DNA of 6,706 nt from Thermodesulfovibrionales bacterium. Its GTDB lineage: Bacteria; Nitrospirota; Thermodesulfovibrionia; Thermodesulfovibrionales; UBA1546. Positions 1 through 6,706 of the stretch are shown here, piece by piece. The stretch spans positions 1,421 to 8,126 of the forward strand of contig CAKKPR010000291.1 of assembly GCA_919901705.1 (NCBI GenBank), written 5' to 3'. The translations under genes and the position numbers were made by a program. The notes under the pieces were generated by a model. That model was not told where the DNA came from and ran no database searches. It was given only the letters and a program-made list of their open reading frames with translations. The first letter of the stretch is position 1, and the number at the start of each line of letters is the position of its first letter.

Positions 1-239
1 GCAGCGATGAATGCGTTTTTTACTATATCAGGGATATCTTTTCCTGCCACCTTGATGTGGCGCTGCCCTTTTTCATCGGGAATGAATCTGAGTGTTTCTC
101 CGTTCCTGTCAAGGAAAATCGAATTATCAGGGAATACTATATCCTCCCGCTCGAAACCGCCTTCTTTCGCAAACGAAAAAGAACTAAGAGAAAACAGAAA
201 AACAAAGACAAGACCAATTGAAAGTCTCTTCCCTCTCAT
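1..239 (-). CDS. pbpC: Penicillin-binding protein 1C, N-terminal part (cut by window edge)
   Basis: Only the first 79 codons and two bases of the next are present, because the gene runs off the left edge. PBP1C proteins are bifunctional peptidoglycan glycosyltransferase/transpeptidases of the inner membrane facing the periplasm. Translation from the ATG at 239 gives a basic start (MRGKR), a hydrophobic segment at about residues 6-24, then a stretch at 37-79 matching the usual PBP1C entry: a beta-strand with Leu-Asp-Arg-Asn-Gly (43-47), Leu-Arg (50-51), a short acidic loop, and IVKNAFIA (72-79), which normally leads into the glycosyltransferase motif EDxxFxxHxG. That motif lies outside the window, so the catalytic residues cannot be checked. 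The start is supported by GAGGT eight bases upstream. The gene follows the A2M gene by 25 bases on the same strand, the classic A2M-pbpC pairing, which strengthens the call. Ser22-Phe23-Ala24 could be a cleavage site, although PBPs normally keep this segment as an anchor. Another class A PBP is the main alternative. Confidence 0.8.
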   Translation of the reverse strand, partial: MRGKRLSIGLVFVFLFSLSSFSFAKEGGFEREDIVFPDNSIFLDRNGETLRFIPDEKGQRHIKVAGKDIPDIVKNAFIA

Positions 240-247
240 CCCCTTTT

Positions 248-252
248 ACCTC
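248..252 (-). promoter_or_regulatory. Ribosome binding site of pbpC
   Basis: On the minus strand GAGGT stands eight bases before the ATG at 239, with a further AGGAG a little upstream. The 25-base gap after the A2M stop codon has no room for a promoter and shows no hairpin, so pbpC is most likely translated from the A2M transcript using this site. Confidence 0.7.
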
Positions 253-264
253 TTTCTCCTGGCC

Positions 265-3200
265 TTATTGTCTGGCCTTGATAACCACTTTTTCCATCGG
301 AGTAAATGAGGCTGTATCAGGCCCGTACATCAACTGAATCTTGGTTGAGGGCATAATAAATTCACCCTCACACACGGCCCTTGCATAATAAGAATAGTGA
401 TACTGCCCTTTCCATACATAGTCCTTAAATGCAAGAACCCTGTCATCCCTCATCTCGAAGTGATTCGGCACAAACTTGTAAGAGCCGGTCTCATAATCCC
501 AGTCGCCCCAGTAATAATCATCTTCGCCGCCATCGTTTCCTTTGCCTTTTGCGCCTACACGCTCCTCAGTCTTTATTGCCGTGTTTATGGCAACAAAACC
601 GGCCGGCAATGGATCATCAAGTACCGCATACCTGTAGCTGTCCTCTGCCTCAATATTTATTTTCACTTTTACAATATCGCCGACTCTTATGTTTTTTGAC
701 CCGTCGGTATTTTCGATAGTTTTATGTATATTAAAACCTTTGGAAAGGCCCTTGGACGCATAATCAACTCTCGGGAACATAAGGGACAACATATACACCA
801 GGTCCATATCCATGTCAGCAAATATTGTTATCTCGGGCTTCTTGAGAAAAGTGCCTGGTTCAAGCGGATAAGAATAAGAACCTTTGGGTTCAAGTACTGC
901 TGTTGTCTCAGGCCATCCTTCCTGTCTGAAAGTAATCTGCACCGGTTTATCAGAAAAGGCCTTTCCTTTAAAGTAATCTCCCAGAGCTACAAGCGCCCAG
1001 CCTGTATCGCTTGTTGAAGTCCAGATACCCTGTTTATTTACGCCGCTTAAAAGTTGTTTTGCAAGTTTCCCAAGAACAGCCTCATCTTTCAAAATTGCAG
1101 CTCCTGCAATCAGGGCAATTGCCGGCTCGCGGTAATAGGCATAAAAACTGTAATCTCCCTTGCCTTCCCATCTTTTTTCTATAATCGCACTTGTGCTTTC
1201 CACAAGTTCTTTATCAGGGAGATGATGCCCAAGCTTGGCTGCAAGCAGCACAAGCAAAGCTCCTTCCCTCGGCATATTCTTTATATCCTTATAAACCTCT
1301 TTGAAAAGATTTGCATCAAGAGAGTTGTTCAGGGCCAGAAGATACACTGCATAACCCCTGAAGGTATTGTTATCCTTTCCCTCTTCCTTCATCGTCTTAG
1401 CAAGATATTGCATAACCCTGTCCATCCTGTCTTTTGGAACATCAAAGCCTGCAAGTTTTGCGTGTGTAAGGGCAGAAGCCGCATAAACAGTTCCCCACAT
1501 ATCAGGATGCATGTTCCCGGGCCAGTATCCAAACCCGCCGGTATTCGTCTGCATGGCAAGGAGCCTTTCTATCCCGGGCTTAAGGAACTTGTCTGTTTCT
1601 TCAATATTGATATCTGTAATCAAACCTTCTTTTATCAGGCCCCTCAAAGCAGAAAGAGGCATGATCCCTGAACTTGTCTGTTCTATGCACCCATAGGGAT
1701 ATTTAAGCAGATATCTGAGCCCCTTGGACATTCTGAGAAATGGTGAGCCCGAGATATTCAGGACAGCCTTTACATCATCAGGATTAAGTTCATTCCAGTT
1801 AATCCTGTCAGTCCCTTCGGGGAAGGTGTAAGTAATTTTTGCTGCATTCTTTAGTGTGCCGAATATTACATCATTCCACAGGAGATAACCTGATTTGACA
1901 GGCACCTTAATTTCCACGACATCTTTCTTGCCGTCAAAATCTCCAGCAAAAATGACATTTGAAGTTCCAGGCTTTACTGCCTCTCCTTCTATAGTGATAA
2001 GGGTCCTGTCAAGAGATTTCATAGGGAAATTCACAGCGCCGGCAGACATATTAATCAGGCTGTCATTATTGAGATTGAGTTTTACCGTGCCTGACTTGTT
2101 TGTCTTGTTAAAAGCAGATACAGAAAACTTGAACCTGTCGCCTTTTGTAAAGAACCTTGGAGTCCCGGGCTCGATATAGAAATCTTTTACAACCAACAAA
2201 CTGCGCTGGGATGAAGCGAACCGGCTTCCTTTATCACATGCCACTGCATATACACGATAACTTGTCATGGTATCAGGCAGTTTAAACTTTACCTCGGCAT
2301 TGCCACTCCTGTCAGTCCTGACCGACGGGTTGAAATAAGCAACCGGCCTGAAATCCTTTCTTATCTTGCTTGTCGCAAAATCCCTGCCGCCATTTGAGCC
2401 GTCGCCGCCTGTCAGGCGTTCATTCCGGATATATCCGAAAGGCGTCTGTTTTAAAAGCTCCGAGCGAAGCTCGCCGGTGAATACGGATAACGGCGCCGTG
2501 AATCTGGAGAGTATTTCGAGGGAAGGAGTTTTAAATCCTGTGAGAGCAAGGACACTCTCATCCACCACGCATACTGCCATCTCGGTTTCAACGCCCTTGC
2601 CTGAATCATCCTTTGATGAAAGTTTCAGTGAAAACTCAGATGCAGGCTCTGTCTTCATCTCATGCTCATCCCCGTTTACTGCTATCTTCAGGTTATTGAC
2701 TGCCTTTTTAATGTCCACATTTACAACTCCGAAGAGAAAACCCGGGGCTTCATCATCAAACTGCCCGTTATAAACAGGGAAATCACGGCGTGAAGCAACC
2801 CCCAGGAATGAGATGTAAACATTTGGCTCAAAGGTCTTATCAACCGGGATCTCGACAAATTTTTGTCCTGCCTTCAGTTCAATGTTGCTGTACTGCAGGA
2901 TGCCCTTTCTTTCTATAGTCATGAGCAAAGACGAGAGCTGCTTGTGAGGATTTACAAAAACCCTTATCCTGTCTCCGGGAGAGTACTCTTTCTTTTCAGT
3001 AAAAACGGAAAGCTTCTCAAAATTCCTGTCGCGGTTTTCATATTCATACCCGTAGAAAAATCCCTCTACGTTATACATAGTGCCCGATGTGTATTCTCTG
3101 CCATCCTTTGCCTTATAAGTGAATTTCAGGACATATTTCCCGCCGTTCGTAAAATCGAAATCAAAGGCAGTCGCAGCCTTTTCGATATTCAGGCTTGTAG

Positions 3201-5529
3201 AAAGTTGTTTCCTGTATACCTCCTTGTCTTCCCAGTATACTCCTCCGCTTTCATTCCTTTTCCTCACATAGACATATTCTTTCCTCATGACATCAACGTT
3301 TACAGCGCCGCTTTCTATACGCTTGCCATTTTTATCAATTATAATTACCTTCAAAACCTGTGAATCTCCGGCCCTGACCACAGTGTCATGCGAGCTTATC
3401 CCGAGCAGATATTCAGGCTCTTCCTGATATACAGCGGTTTCCGTAGACGCCCTTCCGTCAAAATCAACAACCGTTGCTACTAACTCGATTCCATACACCC
3501 CGGAAACAACCTCTTTGCCTAAAGGTATGTTTACTGTCAATCTGCCTTTATCATCAAGTATGGACTCGCCGCTCTCAAGAAGTTCCTGTCCGCTCTCTAC
3601 GGCATTGCCGAAGAGGTAATCCGAATGCTCCTTGCGTTTGAAATTCGTGCTTGTATAATAGGCCTTCCATCTCAGCTTGCCATGTTTTACAGGGCCTCCT
3701 GCATAATAAACCCCGGAAATATTGCACGTCAGGAGGTCAATTTCCTTATTCAGATTTATGTAGCTCTCATCTTTTTTCTTTTCTTTCTTGAAGAGTATCT
3801 CCACAAAATGGCGCGGCGCGCGGAATTCCTGCACCTCGAATGTGCTGCTCGCAACTCCCCTGCTGACCTTTGCCTTATGTCTTCGCTGCCCATCTTCCCT
3901 CTCTTCCTCCTGCTCTTTTTCTGAAACCGATGCGCCTGCTCCGGCCCCTTCAACAAACTTCATATTGACTGTATAAGTTCCAAGAGGGAAATATGGTTTA
4001 ATCTCTAAGGTGTCGCTTGCAGTCCCAAACTCTGAAAGTGGTATATCTTTCCTGAAAACCTCTTCACCCTTTGAATTTAAGATTGTAAAGACCGGCCTGG
4101 TACCTGAGGGCGGCAAGATTTCTCCATCCTTATACTCCCTCACAGTGCCTTTAAAGAATACTTTTTCACCGGGCCTGTATATCCCCCTTTCAGTGAAGAC
4201 ATGGCCTTTCAAGAGAATGGCTGTATCACCCAAATAACGGGTCTGAGTTACCCAGTCAGGCTTAATTGTTCCACTCTGTTTTATTTCTATAAATGAAATA
4301 TCAGAGGCAGAAGCAGCAGCAATGAGCCCGATATTCTTTAGAGAAACTGAAAATGTATCGCCTGTTCTGGCCCCGTTGAATGAGAATTTCGTTCTGTTTT
4401 CCATATTTTTAATAAAGAGAACGCCGTTTTCATCCGTCTTCCCAAGCGGAATAATATCTGAATCACCCATAAAGGCAAGCAGAGACACATCTTTCAGCGG
4501 CCTGCCGGTATTCAGGGAAGTTATCCATATAAGCATGGAGTCGTCTGATATCTTATAGGTAATTCCCATATCAGTAATCCTGAAAAGCCTGACAGGGCTG
4601 CCGGCCTTCTGGTCACTTCTGTTGCTTTTTAAATGGATGATTTCTACGGCCCCTTTTTCTTTATCAGCCCTGAAGCCGAGAGGAATGGAGAATTGCTGGG
4701 CATTGTTTTTCTCCTTCCCCGGGAAAAAAAGCTGGCTGTCTTCGGTAAAATCCCCAAGAAAGCGCACAAGGTCAGGATTATTGGCAAAAAGGCTTTTTAT
4801 TGCCTTGTATTTTTGCTCGAGGTTTTTCTTAAGTTTTTCAAAAGAAAAATCTGTTTTCTGTTTATCAGCCGCCTGTGGTGTGGGAGGCGCAACTTTAGCA
4901 GCTTTCACTGTTGTATACTCTTTTATCTCTTTAAGCACTACAGGTATTAATACCGCCGGTATCCGGAGCCCCTGAAAGAGCAGTTCATCAACGTTGGTCA
5001 CGCCTGCATGGATCATCTGCCTGCTGTCTCTTTCGATTACTGTCTCATTTTCTACAAAATGAATTTCAGGCTCTACATCAGGCATCCTGAAGGCACTTAA
5101 GGTCTTGGTATATTTACGGCCTTTGCACTCAAGGTTTTCAGGTATTACTACGGTGTAATCCTGCCCTGCCTTAAATTCGCCCTTGATCGAAACTACATTA
5201 TTATTTGAATAGCTGTTATGCCAGTTCAGCCTTGCAGGGGGAAATACCTTCAAAGAATTTTTGAGATTATTAAAGTCGCAGGCCTCTGTAAAGGTTATAC
5301 TGATAAAGCCTTCTTTTAGGTTCGGTTCTATTTTTGATATCGTAAAATTTTTAGCCTGTTCAACAGGTTTTATCTGTTCGCTTTTCTTTGCATTGTCTGA
5401 GGGCAACAGCCAGTCCAAAAGACCTGCATGGCTTTCCCCCGGAATAATCCAAAAAGCAAGGCAAAACATTATGACAATAAAGACACCTCTAACCTGTAGA
5501 TTATATCTGCCTGATTTCAATGCTCTCAT
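265..5529 (-). CDS. Bacterial alpha-2-macroglobulin family protein with intact thioester motif (YfhM-like)
   Basis: This 1754-residue exported protein has a normal family length (about 1,500-2,000). Bacterial A2Ms are thought to trap attacking proteases in the periplasm: bait cleavage changes the fold and exposes a thioester that binds the protease. Residues 1-35 look like a signal peptide (basic start, hydrophobic core 16-29, Ser-His-Ala before Gly36) with no lipobox. Approximate order: Ig-like N-terminal domain 61-150; Pro/Ala/Lys-rich linker and helical segment 205-260; bMG3-like domain 314-415; MG2/A2M_N domain 430-526 with RGIYRPGE at 448-455; charged linker 527-558; further macroglobulin domains to about 880; bait-region domain with VVDESVLAL (988-996) and a Gly-rich stretch at 1039-1050; A2M-family domain from about 1060; alpha-helical thioester domain about 1260-1560 with CIEQ at 1281-1284 and GGFGYW at 1331-1336; bMG10-like C-terminal domain about 1590-1754 with RDDRVLAF from 1694. 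The start has AAGGAGG seven bases upstream. The gene lies 25 bases before pbpC, its usual partner. Family membership is firm; the protease-trap role is inferred. Confidence 0.96.
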   Translation of the reverse strand: MRALKSGRYNLQVRGVFIVIMFCLAFWIIPGESHAGLLDWLLPSDNAKKSEQIKPVEQAKNFTISKIEPNLKEGFISITFTEACDFNNLKNSLKVFPPARLNWHNSYSNNNVVSIKGEFKAGQDYTVVIPENLECKGRKYTKTLSAFRMPDVEPEIHFVENETVIERDSRQMIHAGVTNVDELLFQGLRIPAVLIPVVLKEIKEYTTVKAAKVAPPTPQAADKQKTDFSFEKLKKNLEQKYKAIKSLFANNPDLVRFLGDFTEDSQLFFPGKEKNNAQQFSIPLGFRADKEKGAVEIIHLKSNRSDQKAGSPVRLFRITDMGITYKISDDSMLIWITSLNTGRPLKDVSLLAFMGDSDIIPLGKTDENGVLFIKNMENRTKFSFNGARTGDTFSVSLKNIGLIAAASASDISFIEIKQSGTIKPDWVTQTRYLGDTAILLKGHVFTERGIYRPGEKVFFKGTVREYKDGEILPPSGTRPVFTILNSKGEEVFRKDIPLSEFGTASDTLEIKPYFPLGTYTVNMKFVEGAGAGASVSEKEQEEEREDGQRRHKAKVSRGVASSTFEVQEFRAPRHFVEILFKKEKKKDESYINLNKEIDLLTCNISGVYYAGGPVKHGKLRWKAYYTSTNFKRKEHSDYLFGNAVESGQELLESGESILDDKGRLTVNIPLGKEVVSGVYGIELVATVVDFDGRASTETAVYQEEPEYLLGISSHDTVVRAGDSQVLKVIIIDKNGKRIESGAVNVDVMRKEYVYVRKRNESGGVYWEDKEVYRKQLSTSLNIEKAATAFDFDFTNGGKYVLKFTYKAKDGREYTSGTMYNVEGFFYGYEYENRDRNFEKLSVFTEKKEYSPGDRIRVFVNPHKQLSSLLMTIERKGILQYSNIELKAGQKFVEIPVDKTFEPNVYISFLGVASRRDFPVYNGQFDDEAPGFLFGVVNVDIKKAVNNLKIAVNGDEHEMKTEPASEFSLKLSSKDDSGKGVETEMAVCVVDESVLALTGFKTPSLEILSRFTAPLSVFTGELRSELLKQTPFGYIRNERLTGGDGSNGGRDFATSKIRKDFRPVAYFNPSVRTDRSGNAEVKFKLPDTMTSYRVYAVACDKGSRFASSQRSLLVVKDFYIEPGTPRFFTKGDRFKFSVSAFNKTNKSGTVKLNLNNDSLINMSAGAVNFPMKSLDRTLITIEGEAVKPGTSNVIFAGDFDGKKDVVEIKVPVKSGYLLWNDVIFGTLKNAAKITYTFPEGTDRINWNELNPDDVKAVLNISGSPFLRMSKGLRYLLKYPYGCIEQTSSGIMPLSALRGLIKEGLITDINIEETDKFLKPGIERLLAMQTNTGGFGYWPGNMHPDMWGTVYAASALTHAKLAGFDVPKDRMDRVMQYLAKTMKEEGKDNNTFRGYAVYLLALNNSLDANLFKEVYKDIKNMPREGALLVLLAAKLGHHLPDKELVESTSAIIEKRWEGKGDYSFYAYYREPAIALIAGAAILKDEAVLGKLAKQLLSGVNKQGIWTSTSDTGWALVALGDYFKGKAFSDKPVQITFRQEGWPETTAVLEPKGSYSYPLEPGTFLKKPEITIFADMDMDLVYMLSLMFPRVDYASKGLSKGFNIHKTIENTDGSKNIRVGDIVKVKINIEAEDSYRYAVLDDPLPAGFVAINTAIKTEERVGAKGKGNDGGEDDYYWGDWDYETGSYKFVPNHFEMRDDRVLAFKDYVWKGQYHYSYYARAVCEGEFIMPSTKIQLMYGPDTASFTPMEKVVIKARQ

Positions 5530-5536
5530 TGATATT

Positions 5537-5543
5537 CCTCCTT
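5537..5543 (-). promoter_or_regulatory. Strong ribosome binding site of the A2M gene
   Basis: Minus-strand AAGGAGG, a near-perfect anti-16S match, lies seven bases before the ATG at 5529. It fixes the start and gives a protein whose first 35 residues form a sensible signal peptide. Confidence 0.85.
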
Positions 5544-5567
5544 ATGAGTTTCAAAGAATCTATTGCC

Positions 5568-5597
5568 CTTATAAAATTCAGCTTAAACCACTGTCCA
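5568..5597 (-). promoter_or_regulatory. Candidate internal sigma70-type promoter for A2M-pbpC
   Basis: On the minus strand TGGACA (5597-5592) matches the -35 consensus at five of six bases, and TATAAG (5573-5568) matches the -10 consensus at five of six, with an 18-base spacer. Transcription would start near 5561, leaving about 30 bases before the A2M start. The -35 box lies inside the last codons of dgt (Trp-Thr). If real, it would let the envelope genes be expressed apart from dgt. The region is AT-rich, so a chance match is quite possible. Confidence 0.35.
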
Positions 5598-6620
5598 TTG
5601 CTGCGGGAGAAAAAGCCTTTCGTAGGTCATCATTGCAAATACATCTGTCATGCCGGCGATAAAATCACAGACCATCCTGTGTTTATTGAGCTTTTTCCCG
5701 GCAGGAATGTCCTGGAAAAGTTCCTCAACATGCTCAAGGTAATAGCCATATAAATCCCTGAGGATTTTTTTTGCCTTTCTAAACTCTTTTCTTATTTTGT
5801 CACTCTCATATACGCTCTCATAAAGAAAGTCCCTCAGCCTGTATGTTGCCGCTGAAACATCCTCGCTCATACGTAATTCCTCAAGGTCTGTTTTCAGGGA
5901 TTGACATATAAAGTCTTTCACCATCACATCTATTCTTTTTGAATGTGTCTCGCCAAGAACCTTCGTAATCTTTTTTGGTATATCCGCCTTTCTTACAACC
6001 TCTGCCCGCAGGGCGTCGTCGAGGTCATGGTTAACATAGGCTATGATATCCGACACACGCACTACCTGCCCTTCAAGCGTCATCGCCCTCTCTGCCTTCA
6101 GTTCAGGGATGATCATGCCCTTACCCTTGGAGTGCTTTACAATCCCGTTCCTGACTTCATAGGTAAGATTCAACCCCCTGCCTTTCTGTTCAAGAAAATC
6201 CACGACCCTGAGGCTCTGCTTGAAATGGTCAAAGCCTCCCGGATGTATTTCCCTTAGTATTGCCTCACCTGCATGTCCGAACGGAGTGTGGCCGAGGTCA
6301 TGTCCGAGTGCGATAGCCTCTGTCAGGTCTTCATTCAGCCTTAAGGCCCTTGCAATAGTCCTTGCAATCTGTGATACCTCAAGCACATGCGTAAGCCGTG
6401 TTCTGTAGTGATCTCCTCTTGGCGCAAGAAACACCTGTGTCTTGTGTTTCAATCTTCTGAACGCCTTTGAATGGATAATCCTGTCCCTGTCCCGCTGGAA
6501 GCAGGTCCTTATCTCATCTTCTTTTTCAGGCCTTGCCCTGCCTTTGCTCTTGTTGCTCAGGCATGCCCCCGGGTGAAGGGTCTTTCTTTCTATCTCTTCT
6601 GTCTGTTCACGAATTGTCAT
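5583..6620 (-). CDS. dgt: dGTPase-like HD-domain dNTP triphosphohydrolase
   Basis: This 345-residue cytoplasmic protein belongs to the shorter dGTPase-like group, related to E. coli Dgt and SAMHD1, whose members split dNTPs into deoxynucleoside and triphosphate. The HD metal site is complete: His78 (in RTRLTH), His107-Asp108 and Asp191 (before IIAY.NHDLDD). His116 and Glu119 in HTPFGHAGE correspond to the catalytic His126/Glu129 of E. coli Dgt, being nine and twelve residues after the HD histidine. The N-terminal family signature FQRDRDRIIHSKAFRRLKHK is present at 41-60, and the C-terminal DFIAGMTD at 319-326. The start MTIRE agrees with relatives, although the Shine-Dalgarno is weak (AGAAGAGA about ten bases upstream). 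One oddity is FDHFKQSLR (130-138), where relatives usually have Asn and Glu in place of Phe133 and Lys134. It precedes the A2M gene by 53 bases on the same strand. True substrate preference (dGTP or other dNTPs) cannot be read from the sequence. Confidence 0.93.
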   Translation of the reverse strand: MTIREQTEEIERKTLHPGACLSNKSKGRARPEKEDEIRTCFQRDRDRIIHSKAFRRLKHKTQVFLAPRGDHYRTRLTHVLEVSQIARTIARALRLNEDLTEAIALGHDLGHTPFGHAGEAILREIHPGGFDHFKQSLRVVDFLEQKGRGLNLTYEVRNGIVKHSKGKGMIIPELKAERAMTLEGQVVRVSDIIAYVNHDLDDALRAEVVRKADIPKKITKVLGETHSKRIDVMVKDFICQSLKTDLEELRMSEDVSAATYRLRDFLYESVYESDKIRKEFRKAKKILRDLYGYYLEHVEELFQDIPAGKKLNKHRMVCDFIAGMTDVFAMMTYERLFLPQQWTVV

Positions 6621-6659
6621 GGATAAGTTTTCTCTTCTGAAAAGCCTAAAGTTTAGAAA

Positions 6660-6688
6660 AGTATATCAAAGAAGTTCAAAAAAGTCAT
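6660..6688 (-). promoter_or_regulatory. Candidate sigma70-type promoter of dgt
   Basis: On the minus strand ATGACT (6688-6683, four of six to the -35 consensus) and TATACT (6665-6660, five of six to the -10 consensus) are separated by 17 bases. Transcription would start near 6653, giving a leader of about 33 bases. A short inverted repeat, CTAAA-C-TTTAG (6646-6656), covers the expected start point. The rest of the 86-base stretch up to the window edge shows no gene. The match is by eye and the region is AT-rich. Confidence 0.4.
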
Positions 6689-6706
6689 TGCGGGATATAA
6701 TATTGG

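Noticed and set aside
240..264. Possible terminator between the A2M gene and pbpC
   Set aside because: The 25 bases contain only a purine-rich ribosome binding region, with no inverted repeat or T-run.
1054..1671. A 205-codon open frame on the plus strand, antisense to the thioester-domain part of the A2M gene
   Set aside because: The protein is rich in Cys, His, Phe and Lys without any domain pattern, and the opposite strand encodes an unmistakable conserved domain over the same bases. It is a shadow.
2863..3363. A 166-codon plus-strand open frame opposite the middle of the A2M gene
   Set aside because: It has no recognisable motif and is fully antisense to well-formed macroglobulin domains.
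3756..3956. A 66-codon minus-strand open frame rich in Arg and Lys
   Set aside because: It lies within the A2M gene in another frame. Its basic composition is a by-product of the Glu/Lys-rich insert.
5530..5582. Possible terminator between dgt and the A2M gene
   Set aside because: No stable hairpin followed by a T-run is visible on the minus strand, so read-through is likely.
5261..5662. A 133-codon plus-strand open frame spanning the A2M start and the dgt end
   Set aside because: It crosses two real genes and their spacer and has no domain features. The minus-strand start sites here have strong support.
1..6706. CRISPR arrays, tRNA or rRNA genes, insertion sequences, attachment sites
   Set aside because: No spaced direct repeats, tRNA-like cloverleaf segments, transposase-like proteins or terminal inverted repeats were seen. 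The window is almost entirely coding on one strand.

Overview
The window reads as part of a Gram-negative bacterial chromosome of moderate G+C (about mid-40s percent by eye, not computed). All convincing genes lie on the minus strand, so transcription runs right to left: a dGTPase-like HD-domain nucleotide hydrolase (dgt family, 5583-6620), then a very large exported bacterial alpha-2-macroglobulin (A2M, YfhM-like, 265-5529), then the first 79 codons of a penicillin-binding protein 1C (pbpC, 1-239), which runs off the left edge. A periplasmic A2M paired with PBP1C implies an outer membrane. The lineage cannot be fixed from the sequence. A Nitrospirota- or deltaproteobacterium-like source is a guess from protein style, gene length and heavy use of AGG and ATA codons.

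Layout by region. Positions 6621-6706 form an 86-base leader with a plausible sigma70-type promoter for dgt. The dgt gene follows. A 53-base gap (5530-5582) holds a strong Shine-Dalgarno sequence for the A2M gene and a candidate internal promoter overlapping the end of dgt; it shows no hairpin terminator. The A2M gene fills nearly 80 percent of the window. A 25-base gap (240-264) with a good Shine-Dalgarno sequence separates it from pbpC. The plus strand carries only open frames antisense to these genes, and I regard none of them as real.

How the genes work together. The A2M/PBP1C pair is a known bacterial module. The A2M is thought to trap proteases in the periplasm through a bait region and a reactive thioester (the Cys-Ile-Glu-Gln motif is intact here, Cys1281 to Gln1284). 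PBP1C is thought to repair or build peptidoglycan at sites of envelope damage. The dgt gene is housekeeping nucleotide metabolism and probably shares the transcript without sharing the function.

I found no undescribed system. The points worth a second look are modest: the A2M appears to be a signal-peptidase-I substrate rather than a lipoprotein, it carries lineage-type inserts and a glycine-rich bait-like segment, and the dGTPase departs from a usual family motif.
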